Positions 1-9,598 of a stretch of DNA of 64,000 nt are shown piece after piece. The position numbers were made by a program, and so were the translations under genes. The notes beneath the pieces were generated by a model. The model did no database searches and had not been told where the DNA came from. It saw only the letters and a program-made list of their open reading frames with translations. Position 1 is the first letter of the stretch. Each line of letters starts with the position of its first letter. Where the stretch lies: contig JANQQF010000071.1 in NCBI GenBank assembly GCA_028285035.1, forward strand, positions 62,001 through 126,000, read 5' to 3'. This stretch comes from Phycisphaerae bacterium. Lineage in GTDB: Bacteria; Chloroflexota; Anaerolineae; 4572-78; J111.

Positions 1-1450
1 TATTTGATGATCTTGCCAAACGCGCTAAATTAACGGGGATTGATATCCCTTGGCGAATGTGTTTTGGCCGAAAGGTGTGGGGTTGACGCACAACTTGGGT
101 GAGACTACGCCAAGCCTTGCGAGCACGAAATTCGTGATGCACACGATGATGCAGCTCCCGATAAAAATCTTCGATGAAGGGGCCGTGATAAAGCATTGCT
201 AAATCATCTGAGTCGGTCCAGTTTGTTTTATCCCCTAGCTCTAGGCGAACTTGTTCATAAAACTTGGTGCCCGGCAACGGATATGACACTGAAATACCAA
301 TATCATCTGGCTGACATTCACGCACCATTTGGAGCGTTTCCTGAATTTCGTCCCATTCTTCGCCAGGATAACCAAATTGGAGGAAGAAGCAGATTTCAAT
401 ACCAACTTCGTGCAGTTTCTCAGCGGCGGTATAAATATCAGCCACTTGAGTATCCTTATCCATTGCATCTAAGATTTTTTGCGATCCAGACTCTGCCCCG
501 ACCCATACTGTTTTACAGTGAGCCGCCTGCAACGCTGACGCAATCTCGTCGGTGATCAAATCAACCCGTTGCAGACATTTGAATGGCACCCGGGCGTCCT
601 GTTCAACCGCCAATTCACTAAAACGCTCAATCCAGCCTGGCTTTAAGCCAAAAATATCGTCGGCAAACCAAATGTGGTCCGGTTGAAACGTCTCTTTAAG
701 CCATCTCAATTCAGCGACGACATTTTCAGGACTTCGGCTATTGTACCGTCGTCCATAAATGGGCTTGGCACACCAATTGCAACGATACGGGCAGCCCCGA
801 GTGGTGACCATATTCATCGAGTAGTAGCCGTGATGCTCATACCAAATTGTTTTGTATTGATTGATATTGACCAAATCCCAGGCTGGAAAAGGAAATCGAT
901 CAAGATCTCGCTCAAAGGGTCGCTCGATCGTTTGTTTAATCTGCTCACCATCCCGCCAAGCCAAGCCAGCAATGGCCTGCAACCCATCGCTCGATCCATT
1001 CAGCTCACCTTGCCCCTCTAACTGATGAAGTAACTCACCCAGAGTGACCTCACCTTCGCCCATTAATAGAAAATCAGCGCCGTGATCAAAATATCGGGCA
1101 GCCTGATCAGTAGCATCAGAGCCGGAGACAATAACAGTACAACCACGCGCTTTGGCTGCGGTCATCATCGTAAAGGCAGCCTCACGCATCCGTAACAAGC
1201 ACATTTTGCTCAAATAATTAAAACTATCTTCATACAAGACAGCATATTTGGGCTGATGCTTATCCAAGGCAGCTTCCCATTCCTGCTCCGACTGAGCCAG
1301 CATGGCGTCGAATAAGGCCACATCATACCCAAGGTCACGGGTGTAAGCCGCCGCGTATAGACACCCCAATGGGGGATAGGGTTGCATTGCAGCCCACAGC
1401 TTGGGATCAAAGTGAAGGTAATAGGATTGTCCAAATAGGATATCAGTCAT
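1..1450 (-). CDS. B12-binding-domain radical SAM protein, C-terminus cut by window edge
   Basis: Read on the minus strand from an ATG at 1450, one frame stays open for 483 codons to the window edge, so the C-terminus is missing. The first ~190 residues look like a cobalamin-binding Rossmann domain (MTDILFGQ start, GSDATD and GEGEVTLGEL segments). A radical SAM core follows, with the 4Fe-4S motif GCPYRCNWCAKP (CxxxCxxC) near residues 218-227 and further signatures (GAESGSQKILDAMDKD, FFLQFGYPGE). This architecture is common in methylases and surface-lipid or cofactor enzymes; the substrate cannot be read from the sequence. Its neighbours are a nucleotidyltransferase-like protein, a GT4 glycosyltransferase and a flippase, which suggests a surface-glycan role. 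Confidence 0.85.
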   Translation of the reverse strand, partial: MTDILFGQSYYLHFDPKLWAAMQPYPPLGCLYAAAYTRDLGYDVALFDAMLAQSEQEWEAALDKHQPKYAVLYEDSFNYLSKMCLLRMREAAFTMMTAAKARGCTVIVSGSDATDQAARYFDHGADFLLMGEGEVTLGELLHQLEGQGELNGSSDGLQAIAGLAWRDGEQIKQTIERPFERDLDRFPFPAWDLVNINQYKTIWYEHHGYYSMNMVTTRGCPYRCNWCAKPIYGRRYNSRSPENVVAELRWLKETFQPDHIWFADDIFGLKPGWIERFSELAVEQDARVPFKCLQRVDLITDEIASALQAAHCKTVWVGAESGSQKILDAMDKDTQVADIYTAAEKLHEVGIEICFFLQFGYPGEEWDEIQETLQMVRECQPDDIGISVSYPLPGTKFYEQVRLELGDKTNWTDSDDLAMLYHGPFIEDFYRELHHRVHHEFRARKAWRSLTQVVRQPHTFRPKHIRQGISIPVNLARLARSSN

Positions 1451-1531
1451 TTTTAGCCTCAATCTCAACATGGCTATTGAGTTGGATCATGGTATGATGA
1501 TCGGAAAAATGTGTCAAACAACTGGATCAGG

Positions 1532-2470
1532 TTAATCAGTGGGGATGTGCACCGCCGAGTGAAAATATTCATTGATACGATGGCGATAGGCTCCCATCGT
1601 TTGGGTTCCATGTCCATTGTAATGCCCTTTACATTGATCAGACGTAAAGATCACTTTGTCACTGGCCTTATATTTTGCCGCCAAGCGTTGATGTTTCATA
1701 ATTTGATAATGTTGCAAGGGTTTCTCCAACCAATCCCCAAGAAAGCCTGATAGCAGAAACTCACTAGCACCTTTGATTGTACGTTGTATCAATGATAATT
1801 GATCATCAACTGTATCTAGCTTTAACCCGATTGATTGAGGCAAAAACTCTTTTACCCAACCATTCGATTCTCGCATCTGAACATAGATATCTTCGCCAAA
1901 TAAGGGCACCATTTGAGTCATCTCACGAGCAATAAATAGATTTCTCTCCTTAAAGTTGAGAACATTTTCGGTTAACAAGTAATTGGGGCATAGATGCACA
2001 CCGCGTAAGTGCCCATATCGCACCAGAAAAATGACTAAAGCACGACACAACCAGAGTCGACCGGGTTGGGTCACAATAAAGTAATCAATATCATCAATTT
2101 TGTCACGAGGATTCTCCACAGCCAAAGCCCCTGTCACAGCAACCATACGGACAAAGGGCAATGAGGCAATCCACTGGCCAAAATAACGGGCCTTTGGCCA
2201 TAACGTCTGGGCAGCTAACCAACGCTCTCGGCGCTTGTCAACCAAAGCGTAGCGATTGAACAAACTATAAAATCCGTCCTGCTCTCTTATAATCTTTTCT
2301 TCCAATGCTCGATCAAGCAACATTTGTAGTTGCTCTGATGTCATCGTAATTTCTAAAAATCTATGAATTTCATCAAACTTTAGAGGATATTCAAAAATAT
2401 CACCATAAAGAATTGGTTTAATCACTTCTTGAACCAACTGCTTATCTGAAACTACATTAGATTGTCTCAT
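1532..2470 (-). CDS. Nucleotidyltransferase-fold protein with N-terminal winged-helix-like region
   Basis: About 310 residues from the ATG at 2470. The frame runs back to a TTG at 2590, but those extra 40 residues (FLRFIVKIFTTSQ...) look like upstream sequence and have no ribosome site. The first ~90 residues resemble a small winged helix (DIFEYPLKFDEIHRFL, IIREQDGFYSL). A segment with GALAVENPRDKIDDIDYFIV follows, the GS/GA-to-DxD arrangement of pol-beta-type nucleotidyltransferases, with D-x-D near residue 127. Similar proteins sit beside B12-type radical SAM and glycosyltransferase genes in Chloroflexota, as here. The substrate is unknown. The fold is moderately certain, catalysis less so. 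Confidence 0.6.
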   Translation of the reverse strand: MRQSNVVSDKQLVQEVIKPILYGDIFEYPLKFDEIHRFLEITMTSEQLQMLLDRALEEKIIREQDGFYSLFNRYALVDKRRERWLAAQTLWPKARYFGQWIASLPFVRMVAVTGALAVENPRDKIDDIDYFIVTQPGRLWLCRALVIFLVRYGHLRGVHLCPNYLLTENVLNFKERNLFIAREMTQMVPLFGEDIYVQMRESNGWVKEFLPQSIGLKLDTVDDQLSLIQRTIKGASEFLLSGFLGDWLEKPLQHYQIMKHQRLAAKYKASDKVIFTSDQCKGHYNGHGTQTMGAYRHRINEYFHSAVHIPTD

Positions 2471-2590
2471 TTGAGGGATATCCCTTCCTGATTGAGGAGT
2501 ATCATTCAGATAGTCGTGTAATGGTGATCGTGGTATAAAGAGTTTTTGTGAGGTCGTAAAAATTTTAACAATAAATCTTAAAAATCGCAA

Positions 2591-3096
2591 GAGAAGTTAA
2601 TACCCAAATTCCTCCTGTTAGGATAGCTAATATTAATACAATATACATCAGTCTAAAGTTATATTCCCAAATCAAAAATGTCAGAAATTTCTATCCTCCT
2701 CAAGATAGCCTGCGCCCCTGACTAAAGTCATATAGATTTTTGATGATTTCGGACTTATCTTAGACAAGTCTACAATAAAAAATCGTATCTTAAACCCTTG
2801 AAACTTGTTCTATCCTATAATAAAATTAAAACGTGTCGACATTTTTTCATACATATTGTGTCCCACTTGATTATTGGGTATAATTCAGAGACATTGCGTG
2901 TTGACACTTCTTACATAGGTTTTGTTTGCAAATTATTTTTCCTAATACCATTTTTTGATACCTCGTACATCAAAAATAGAGCAAAACTGGAAGTAGCATC
3001 AATTGACCATTCTAATTTAGATAAAAATTGCCACTGCATAAATCTAAAGTGCAGGCACTTTTAAGTATCACTACAATGTGGGTTGAGAGGTAATTA
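2591..3096. other. AT-rich intergenic region, no supported gene
   Basis: This 506-base stretch separates the minus-strand nucleotidyltransferase-like gene from the plus-strand histidine kinase, so it should contain both divergent promoters. An 88-codon frame at 2798-3064 lacks a ribosome site and any recognisable motif and is not called. TACAAT at 3072-3077 could be a -10 box for the kinase, but I see no matching -35 box. The kinase ribosome site GAGAGG lies at 3085-3090. Confidence 0.5.
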
Positions 3097-4419
3097 ATGG
3101 ATCCCGATCTGTTAGAAAATGTACTCAATATTAGCCGCCAAATGGCTCAAATCCGTAATCTGTCCCCGCTCTTAGAGTATGTTGTAGACGAGGCAATGAA
3201 TCTGGTTGGTGCCGAGCAAGGTTTTGTCGTTCTTGTCGAGCCTGATGGCACCCTAGATTTTCGGGTGAAGAAAAGTTTGGATGGCACCGAAATTCCAGAT
3301 GCAGAATTTCAAATTAGCAAATCTGTATTGAATAAATCTCTTGAGACAGGTGAGCCACAGCTTGTCTATGATGCGATGAACAGCCCTAGTTTTGGAAAAG
3401 CGGCCAGTGTCCTTGATCTGAAATTACGCTCAATCATGTGCGTTCCGCTCACGTCACATGGGGCACACATTGGCGCAGTGTATGTGGAAAATCGCTCAAT
3501 CAAGGCTCGCTTTGATAAGAAAGATTTACCCCCGTTGATCATCTTTGCCAACCAAGCTGCAGTTTCAATTGAGAATGCGGCCTTGAACGATGATTTGGAA
3601 CGTCGTGTATCTGACCGTACAGAAGAATTACAACAAGCCATGTCCCAAATTGAGGAAAGTTGGGCCAATGAGATGGAGGCCAATCGGGTACGTAAAGAGT
3701 GGCTGAACAATGTTACCCACGATTTGCGAACGCCTTTGTCCATTGCCAGTGGCTGGTTAATGTTATTGCAAAACAATCACCTCGATAATTTAGCTGATCA
3801 ACAACAAGAGTGGATCAGCAACACGATGGATGCGGTAAATAATACGACTGAACTCATCAATGATTTATTTGATTTATCCAAGATGGAGGCTGGGGGTCTA
3901 GCCATTTATCCTGAAGAAGTCGATTTACACGATTTCTTAACAGGTATTTATGAAGTGAATATGGGGCTAGATTGGGCAGAAAACGTAGAATTAAAGCTGG
4001 ACATTCCCGATGAATTACCAGACATGTGGATTGATCCACTGCGTATTCGACAGGTTCTGACAAACTTGTTATCGAATGCGAACAAATTTACCAAAGAGGG
4101 CAGCGTCACTATCCACGCGAAATATCAGGAAGACTCAGATACAGTCCGCATTGGAGTTCAAGATACTGGTGAGGGTATTCCCGAAGATAAACTTGAATCA
4201 CTATTCAATCGCTTTGAGCAAGCAGAAGATGAGGATCTGGAACGCCGCCGCCGAGGGACTGGGCTAGGATTAGCCATATGTCGATCTCTCGTCGAATTGC
4301 ACGATGGCCATATTTGGATTGAGAGCGAGTTAGGCAAAGGGTCTAATTTCCAATTTACCCTACCCGTATTAGACATTCCAGAAGACTCAGATGATGACGA
4401 TGCCTATATTGATGATTAA
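3097..4419 (+). CDS. GAF-domain sensor histidine kinase
   Basis: A 440-residue soluble kinase with no membrane segment. Residues ~10-165 form a GAF domain, a coiled-coil linker follows (DLERRVSDRTEELQQAM), then the HisKA phosphoacceptor NNVTHDLRTPLS with His near 208. The ATPase boxes are all present: N box (NLLSNANKF, ~322), G1 (DTGEGIP, ~356), F box (LFNRFEQ) and G2 (RGTGLGLAI, ~386). It should autophosphorylate in response to a small ligand or redox cue bound by GAF. No response regulator is adjacent, so it is an orphan. The acidic tail (DSDDDDAYIDD) is unusual. GAGAGG 6 bases before the ATG supports the start. Confidence 0.93.
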   Translation: MDPDLLENVLNISRQMAQIRNLSPLLEYVVDEAMNLVGAEQGFVVLVEPDGTLDFRVKKSLDGTEIPDAEFQISKSVLNKSLETGEPQLVYDAMNSPSFGKAASVLDLKLRSIMCVPLTSHGAHIGAVYVENRSIKARFDKKDLPPLIIFANQAAVSIENAALNDDLERRVSDRTEELQQAMSQIEESWANEMEANRVRKEWLNNVTHDLRTPLSIASGWLMLLQNNHLDNLADQQQEWISNTMDAVNNTTELINDLFDLSKMEAGGLAIYPEEVDLHDFLTGIYEVNMGLDWAENVELKLDIPDELPDMWIDPLRIRQVLTNLLSNANKFTKEGSVTIHAKYQEDSDTVRIGVQDTGEGIPEDKLESLFNRFEQAEDEDLERRRRGTGLGLAICRSLVELHDGHIWIESELGKGSNFQFTLPVLDIPEDSDDDDAYIDD

Positions 4420-4439
4420 ACTTTAAGAAGAACATCTTC

Positions 4440-4478
4440 AAAAGAGCTTGGGGTATTTAGTCATCCCAAGCTCTTTTT
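4440..4478. terminator. Bidirectional intrinsic terminator
   Basis: The perfect 13-bp arms AAAAGAGCTTGGG (4440-4452) and CCCAAGCTCTTTT (4465-4477) enclose a 12-base loop. They provide T-tracts on both strands. The element lies between the convergent kinase and glycosyltransferase genes and can end both transcripts. Confidence 0.92.
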
Positions 4479-4485
4479 ATTTCCC

Positions 4486-5643
4486 TCAATGTTGATCATT
4501 GTTCTGTAAACGTTTCTTCACAGCGAGATCAAACGCAGCTAAAGCCTGTCTTCCTAATTGCTCAAAACTGAGTTTGGCTTCGAAAAATTGTCGAGCGGCC
4601 AGAGATTGGGCCTCGATGTCATTATCAATCACACTTAACAATGCCTCGGCAAAAGCCGCCGCATCCCCAACAGGCCATAACTGACCAATTGTGCCCCCAT
4701 TTGTAATCACTTGAAACGATGGAATATTGGTCACCACAGGAACAACGCCACAGGCCAACGCATCTAATAAAGCAATGCCACTGCCCTCCCGTTCACTCCC
4801 TTGCACAAAAATATCAGCACTATTGTAGTACGTTGCGATTTCTTGATGAGGGATAGAGCCTAGTAGAGACACAGCCTGTTGTAAGTTAGGATTAGCAGTT
4901 AGCTTTGCCTGAATCTCAGGTAATAAATCACCATCTAAATAAGCCATATAGAGGCGCATATCAGGCAACCGTCGTAGGGTTATCTCAAAGCCAGTTAAAA
5001 TAGTCAATGGATCTTTGACAGCAGTCAATCGACCTGCCCAAAAAACGACAGGGACTCCCTGCATTTTGGTAATACTTCGAGCAGTAGAACGAGACTGAAA
5101 TTGAAATGAAGATGATGTCTCTACAATTTCATCAACTTGCTGCAATGAGCCGATCAAATTTTGCACTAACCAAGGTTCGGCCAAAGCGTGTGTTGTAAAA
5201 AAGAAACGATCAACGACCCGCAACCCATAGCGCTGGAGAACCCTTAAGGGCCATTTCCAAGGTCGTTCAGCGTGATGCTGGACAACGACGGGACACTCGG
5301 CTGGCAACAACCAGCGCAACGTTCGAATATGCAGGGGAAAGAGCAGGCCATTTACTTGCACCGCAACTTGTTCTTGGTTAGCTAACAATTGTTGAACCAA
5401 CTTTTTAATTTGCCAGTGCATTGACCAAGGCTGCTGCCAACTACGGACAATTGGGCCAAAAGAATCAGCACAAAATCGATATTGGACTCCATTTCGCTCT
5501 AACGTTTCATTCTGCAAAAAGCGTTGAAACACAAAAACTTTACCACCAGCTAACTGTACACCTTCGGCCCAACCCGTGAGGTTGACATAGTGCTCTAGTA
5601 ACGCAGTTGGGGTTTTGTATTGATTGTTATAAGCGTAATTCAC
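4486..5643 (-). CDS. GT4-type glycosyltransferase (group 1)
   Basis: 385 residues starting at a GTG (5643). The C-terminal half is a typical GT-B nucleotide-sugar domain: VVFWAGRLTAVKDPLTIL at ~200-217, SADIFVQGSEREGSG at ~273-287 with the EREGSGIALLDAL motif containing the donor-binding glutamates, and the following ACGVVPVVTNIPSFQVI. The N-terminal half has a retaining-transferase-like acceptor fold. It should transfer a sugar from a nucleotide or lipid donor during surface polysaccharide synthesis. The gene lies 38 bases downstream of a flippase on the same strand, probably in one operon. The sugar is not predictable. Confidence 0.9.
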   Translation of the reverse strand: MNYAYNNQYKTPTALLEHYVNLTGWAEGVQLAGGKVFVFQRFLQNETLERNGVQYRFCADSFGPIVRSWQQPWSMHWQIKKLVQQLLANQEQVAVQVNGLLFPLHIRTLRWLLPAECPVVVQHHAERPWKWPLRVLQRYGLRVVDRFFFTTHALAEPWLVQNLIGSLQQVDEIVETSSSFQFQSRSTARSITKMQGVPVVFWAGRLTAVKDPLTILTGFEITLRRLPDMRLYMAYLDGDLLPEIQAKLTANPNLQQAVSLLGSIPHQEIATYYNSADIFVQGSEREGSGIALLDALACGVVPVVTNIPSFQVITNGGTIGQLWPVGDAAAFAEALLSVIDNDIEAQSLAARQFFEAKLSFEQLGRQALAAFDLAVKKRLQNNDQH

Positions 5644-5681
5644 AATGATGATGTTGATAATTTTTTCCTCTGAAGAGAACG

Positions 5682-7022
5682 CTAATTCGATTGCTCCAAA
5701 CCCGTCGATTTTCTATTGTGTTGGACCAACAGGACAATCGTCAACAACACACCCACCAACTTTGCTACAAACTTGGCAATGATAGCCCCCACCCCGCCAA
5801 GCGTCGGGATAAGCCAGGTAGCGACTCCAATCAAAACCACCACGCGCACCCCTTCAGCCAAGGCAGATAAATCAGGTCGGTCAAAGGTATAAATTAGAAG
5901 TAGAATAGGCAGGGTCAAAATATCAAAAATAACAACCCCTAAAAGTAATTGAAACAGGACAATTGAAGATGTGAATTCACCCCCATAAAAAAAGGGAATA
6001 AACCAAGCTGCAATTGACATTACCAGCAACAAAATCAGGCTCGCCACGCCCCCACGAATAACACTTTGGCGCAAATATTGCCACAAGGCGGCTCGGCCTT
6101 GTAAGGCAGAGGCCATCGGGATCAAAACGGTGTAGAGACTATGATTGACGATTTCGGCTCGTGCTGCCAATCCTTGGGCCAAGGCATAAATGCCCACCAC
6201 CGCAGGGGTGAGCCACAAATTGAGGAGGAAAAAATCCAGGTAGTTGCCAAGAACTTTGAGAATATTGGCAATCCACAACCAACTGCCAAAACGTAGTAAC
6301 TCGCCACCTTGCTCTCTCAACGTTGGCCAGCCAGGAAAGGCAAGGGGCGAATGTAGCGTGCCCCAGTCTGTTGGCAGCAATCGCCACCCAATCAAAAAGC
6401 CCGTCAACGCCGTTCCAGCCCCAACAAAGACGATCGCCGTAGACACCGTAAGAAAACCAGCCAATGATAAGCTGACCGCAATAACGAGGGCTAACGCCGA
6501 GCTAAGAATCAAACTGATTGATATCTTACTAAAGTTACCCGTTGCTTGCAGAATGGCATTGACCGATCCATTTAAGGCAGTGGTGGCAATGCCCAGTAAG
6601 GCGAGGGCAAAAAGAGGCGCACTCTCAGGAAGATTGAGGAGGTAAGTCGTGATAGGTTGAGCAAAGATTAAACCAAGAAAAATACCGATGCCAGCAGTGA
6701 TTATACGAGACCAGAAAAAGACTTGCGCCCGAACGCCAGCCTGGGTTCGCGAGGTCGACCACTCTGCTGCAACGTGTTTGACTGCGGCTTCGGTCATTCC
6801 AATATCAACAATTACTCCACCGATACCGCCAACCGCCAGCAAGAGCGAGTATACGCCAAAATTCTCAGGGCCAAATGTACGAACAATAAGGACGCCTGTT
6901 AAAAAATTAAACCCAATCCGGGTAATCGTTCCCATAAAAATGACAAACCAGCCGCGATTGACCGGATCGTTAAAAAAGGAGGCTTTTTGTAGAAGAGAGG
7001 AAATCGTCTGTCGCACTAACAA
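5682..7022 (-). CDS. Wzx-like oligosaccharide flippase (MOP superfamily)
   Basis: A 446-residue polytopic membrane protein with about 12-14 hydrophobic segments. The opening (NRGWFVIFMGTITRIGFNF, FGPENFGVYSLLLAVGGIG, DIGMTEAAVKHVA) is characteristic of polysaccharide-biosynthesis flippases. It should move lipid-linked glycans across the cytoplasmic membrane. It is the first gene of an apparent two-gene operon with the glycosyltransferase at 4486-5643. Its promoter should lie in 7023-7161, which is shared with the divergent cofD. Confidence 0.9.
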   Translation of the reverse strand: MLVRQTISSLLQKASFFNDPVNRGWFVIFMGTITRIGFNFLTGVLIVRTFGPENFGVYSLLLAVGGIGGVIVDIGMTEAAVKHVAAEWSTSRTQAGVRAQVFFWSRIITAGIGIFLGLIFAQPITTYLLNLPESAPLFALALLGIATTALNGSVNAILQATGNFSKISISLILSSALALVIAVSLSLAGFLTVSTAIVFVGAGTALTGFLIGWRLLPTDWGTLHSPLAFPGWPTLREQGGELLRFGSWLWIANILKVLGNYLDFFLLNLWLTPAVVGIYALAQGLAARAEIVNHSLYTVLIPMASALQGRAALWQYLRQSVIRGGVASLILLLVMSIAAWFIPFFYGGEFTSSIVLFQLLLGVVIFDILTLPILLLIYTFDRPDLSALAEGVRVVVLIGVATWLIPTLGGVGAIIAKFVAKLVGVLLTIVLLVQHNRKSTGLEQSN

Positions 7023-7161
7023 ATTGTAGTGGGGATTGTAATGAATGGCGAATTAGCGGGGTAATTTGGCTCACAGGTCAAGGCTGTATAAAATCAGTGT
7101 TTCCAGGGCAGAAGAAACGTTGTATCAATCAGCCCAATAACCAATGGCCAACCGAGGTAAA

Positions 7162-8106
7162 ATGAGCGAAAAGATAACCAAAAAGATTGTAGCCCTCGCA
7201 GGCGGGGTAGGTGGAGCCAAGTTAGCCTATGGCCTCGCCCAGATTGTTGCTCCAGATAGCCTGACCGTCATCGTGAACACAGGTGATGATTTTGAACATG
7301 TTGGGCTGCACATTTCACCTGATTTAGACACGGTTATGTATACACTAGCTGAAATGGCAGATCCCTTTCGAGGGTGGGGTCTCAAAGACGAAACGTGGAA
7401 TATGATGCTTGGTCTGGCCCGATATGGTGGACCAACCTGGTTTCAACTTGGTGATCGCGATCTAGCCACACATCTACTTCGCTCCAACTGGCTACGTGAG
7501 GGGTATCCGTACAATTGGGTGACAAAGGAGCTTTGTCGTCGCTTAGGGGTTCGATGTACAGTATTGCCAATGAGTGAAGATCCCATCCGCACTATAGTGC
7601 AGACGGCTGATGGTGAGCTAGCCTTTCAGGAGTATTTTGTCCATCAACGCTGTGAGCCAGTTGTCACCGGTCTTCGCTTCGAGGGGGCAGATCAGGCTCA
7701 GCCCAGCCGAGAAGTTATCAATGCGGTCCGCGAGGCTGAAGCCATTGTAATTTGTCCGAGTAACCCACTTCTTAGCATTGACCCCATCTTATCGATGGAT
7801 AGCCTCAAACGAATTATCATGGCCACAAAAGTACCAAAAATCGGTGTTTCACCTATCGTGGGAGGACAGGCCATCAAAGGTCCTGCGGCTAAAATGATGA
7901 CTGAGTTGGGTATGGATGTATCACCAATCGGGGTAGCCCGTCATTTCGGTGATATTTTGACAGGTTATATTATCGATCATGCTGACGAGGCAGCGAAGAC
8001 GCCCTTAGATGGTATGGGCCTAAAAACGTTGGTGACCCAAACAATTATGCGGTCAAGTGAGGATAAAGTTACTTTGGCGAAAGAAGTGCTGGGATTAGCC
8101 TTCTAA
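7162..8106 (+). CDS. cofD: 2-phospho-L-lactate transferase CofD (coenzyme F420 synthesis)
   Basis: CofD joins the activated lactyl-phosphate (or phosphoenolpyruvate) donor to the deazaflavin Fo to make F420-0 or its dehydro form. The glycine-rich VALAGGVGGAKLAYGL lies near residues 10-25 and the Fo/GDP-site block VNTGDDFEHVGLHISPDLDT follows. The 314-residue length fits the family. An upstream in-frame ATG at 7144 exists, but GAGG at 7154-7157 sits 4 bases before the ATG at 7162, so that start is chosen. The guanylyltransferase partner cofC lies 17 kb away (25370-25987). Fo synthase and cofE are not in the window. Confidence 0.95.
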   Translation: MSEKITKKIVALAGGVGGAKLAYGLAQIVAPDSLTVIVNTGDDFEHVGLHISPDLDTVMYTLAEMADPFRGWGLKDETWNMMLGLARYGGPTWFQLGDRDLATHLLRSNWLREGYPYNWVTKELCRRLGVRCTVLPMSEDPIRTIVQTADGELAFQEYFVHQRCEPVVTGLRFEGADQAQPSREVINAVREAEAIVICPSNPLLSIDPILSMDSLKRIIMATKVPKIGVSPIVGGQAIKGPAAKMMTELGMDVSPIGVARHFGDILTGYIIDHADEAAKTPLDGMGLKTLVTQTIMRSSEDKVTLAKEVLGLAF

Positions 8107-9431
8107 TTACTGATCGCCACACTTGTCTGAGGCGCTGGCATACGTTCAACGACAAAACAGTTGACGATCAATGGTTCTTCAAGCTCTAATAGTGGAACCA
8201 TTTTGTCGCCGATCCGAATTGATAAATAGGCACTTTCCCCACCATCAAAACGCATGGCACGATCAGGCTTGAGACCCCACTTTTGGCCAAGTTCGATGAT
8301 GTTGTTGGCATGACTCTCCATTGTTTGCCCATATGAAACGCTCAAGAAAAGGTGTTGTCGATTTTCAGTAATCGCTATCGTGGCTTTGGCCCAACGGGTG
8401 GTACGATAATATTCTAAGGCTTCTTCCTCAAACCATTCCTGAAACGGATTGTAATTGTAAGCCCCATCCCACATAAAAATGGGGCCGCTTCCCCAAGAAA
8501 TATTGGTTTGATTGAGAAGCTCAGGATCACGGATAATATCAAGATCAAAACGGCCATTTAAATCAAACAAGGCGGCCCGCCCTTGGTGATGGAAGGGAAC
8601 CTCGCCTGTTTCTAGCTTGTTACTTCCATTCAGCCCGTGGTAGTCAGCATCCATCACGATGAGAGAGTTTGGGGTGTAACAATATGAAGGGGGAATCAAT
8701 GTACCACGCTCAACAGTGGTAGGCAGCACATTGCGTAAGGTAAAGTCGCTCGCGGCCAAATCAATGACGACGTGATGAACATTTTTATGAACAATGTAGA
8801 CAATGCCCGGTGCAACTTCGTAGGTTTCTTGTGATAGAGCGATTGCCCGTAAGCGAGCTAAAGTCGCAGGGTTAGCTTGAAGCAGTTGATTAAGTTCAGC
8901 CTCACTAAGCACCGGATTTGTCGGACATTCTGGACAATCGCGGCGTTGGTGCGGCGTAGCAGCCAAAAGCAGGTTGGAGGAATAAACAGCCGTAGGTAGT
9001 ATCTTGGCGTTGACACCACAGCCAGCAGCATTGCAGGTGCTCAAATCAAGATCAATTATCCCTATTGATGAGTCAATTGTCGCTGTTGGGGTTGAGGTAG
9101 AGGCGGCAGACACCGTTGTTGACAACGTAGCCGTAGGAATTGATGTCGGCGTAAAGGTGCTCGTTGGTAGCGGCGTATTGGTTACAGTTGGTGTTTTTGT
9201 CGGGATTGGTGTTTTTGTTTTGGTTGGTGTTTTGGTTGGCGGTGGAATGTCCTCAGTTGGGACAGAGGCTCTAACATCTGCCGCACTATCAACCACACCA
9301 AACCAAGATATACGAGTTGCATTGAGCATTACCAGCCCAAAAACAACAATAGCAAGCAATATAACTAACAACCGTTTAGGTTGTTGTAATCCGGTCAGAA
9401 ATCGTCTCGACGTGGTCAGAAATCGTCTCAT
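8103..9431 (-). CDS. Secreted phosphodiester glycosidase-like protein (NAGPA / DUF2233 family)
   Basis: 442 residues. One membrane anchor or uncleaved signal (~20-38) is followed by a Thr/Pro-rich linker (~60-125, repeated TPT/PTKTP units) and a C-terminal NAGPA-type domain ending in RFDGGESAYLSI (~394-404), the conserved DGG-S signature. The family includes enzymes that uncover phosphodiester-linked sugars and peptidoglycan-linked exopolysaccharide proteins; substrate unknown here. The protein should sit outside the membrane on a flexible stalk. Its 3' end overlaps that of convergent cofD by 4 bases. The first codons contain a short tandem duplication (see 9393-9429). Confidence 0.82.
   Translation of the reverse strand: MRRFLTTSRRFLTGLQQPKRLLVILLAIVVFGLVMLNATRISWFGVVDSAADVRASVPTEDIPPPTKTPTKTKTPIPTKTPTVTNTPLPTSTFTPTSIPTATLSTTVSAASTSTPTATIDSSIGIIDLDLSTCNAAGCGVNAKILPTAVYSSNLLLAATPHQRRDCPECPTNPVLSEAELNQLLQANPATLARLRAIALSQETYEVAPGIVYIVHKNVHHVVIDLAASDFTLRNVLPTTVERGTLIPPSYCYTPNSLIVMDADYHGLNGSNKLETGEVPFHHQGRAALFDLNGRFDLDIIRDPELLNQTNISWGSGPIFMWDGAYNYNPFQEWFEEEALEYYRTTRWAKATIAITENRQHLFLSVSYGQTMESHANNIIELGQKWGLKPDRAMRFDGGESAYLSIRIGDKMVPLLELEEPLIVNCFVVERMPAPQTSVAISN
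9393..9429 (-). repeat. Short in-frame tandem duplication at the start of the exoprotein gene
   Basis: GGTCAGAAATCGTCTC occurs at 9393-9408 and again at 9414-9429, a period of 21 bases. This encodes two copies of a basic RRFLT heptad at the N-terminus of the secreted glycosidase-like protein. It adds positive charge before the membrane segment. Confidence 0.8.
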
Positions 9432-9462
9432 AGAAACACATCCCCATCCTTAATTATTCCCA

Positions 9463-9521
9463 TAAAAAAGGCCAGATTAGGAAAAGTAGTAACCCTGTAA
9501 AGGTGACCCAATCCTGATCTG
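9463..9521 (-). terminator. Probable intrinsic terminator of the MFS transporter gene
   Basis: On the minus strand the arms 9521-9512 and 9482-9473 pair over 10 bp with one G-U pair. The right arm is followed within 3 bases by six T (9469-9464). The 29-base loop is long, so the call is moderate. Confidence 0.5.
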
Positions 9522-9598
9522 ACAATGAACAGCAAATATTATTTCGTTCCCAAACAATATTTTACCACAAAGAACTAAAATCCTTCACTACAAAACCA

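Noticed and set aside
196..555. 119-codon plus-strand frame
   Set aside because: It is antisense to the radical SAM gene, whose motifs and continuous frame cover 1-1450.
2798..3064. 88-codon frame in the AT-rich gap
   Set aside because: No ribosome site, no motif and a composition expected of chance frames in AT-rich DNA.
9004..9453. 149-codon Val/Gly-rich frame antisense to the exoprotein
   Set aside because: It is the reverse reading of the Thr/Pro linker; similar shadows occur at 21447-21821 and 24236-24568.
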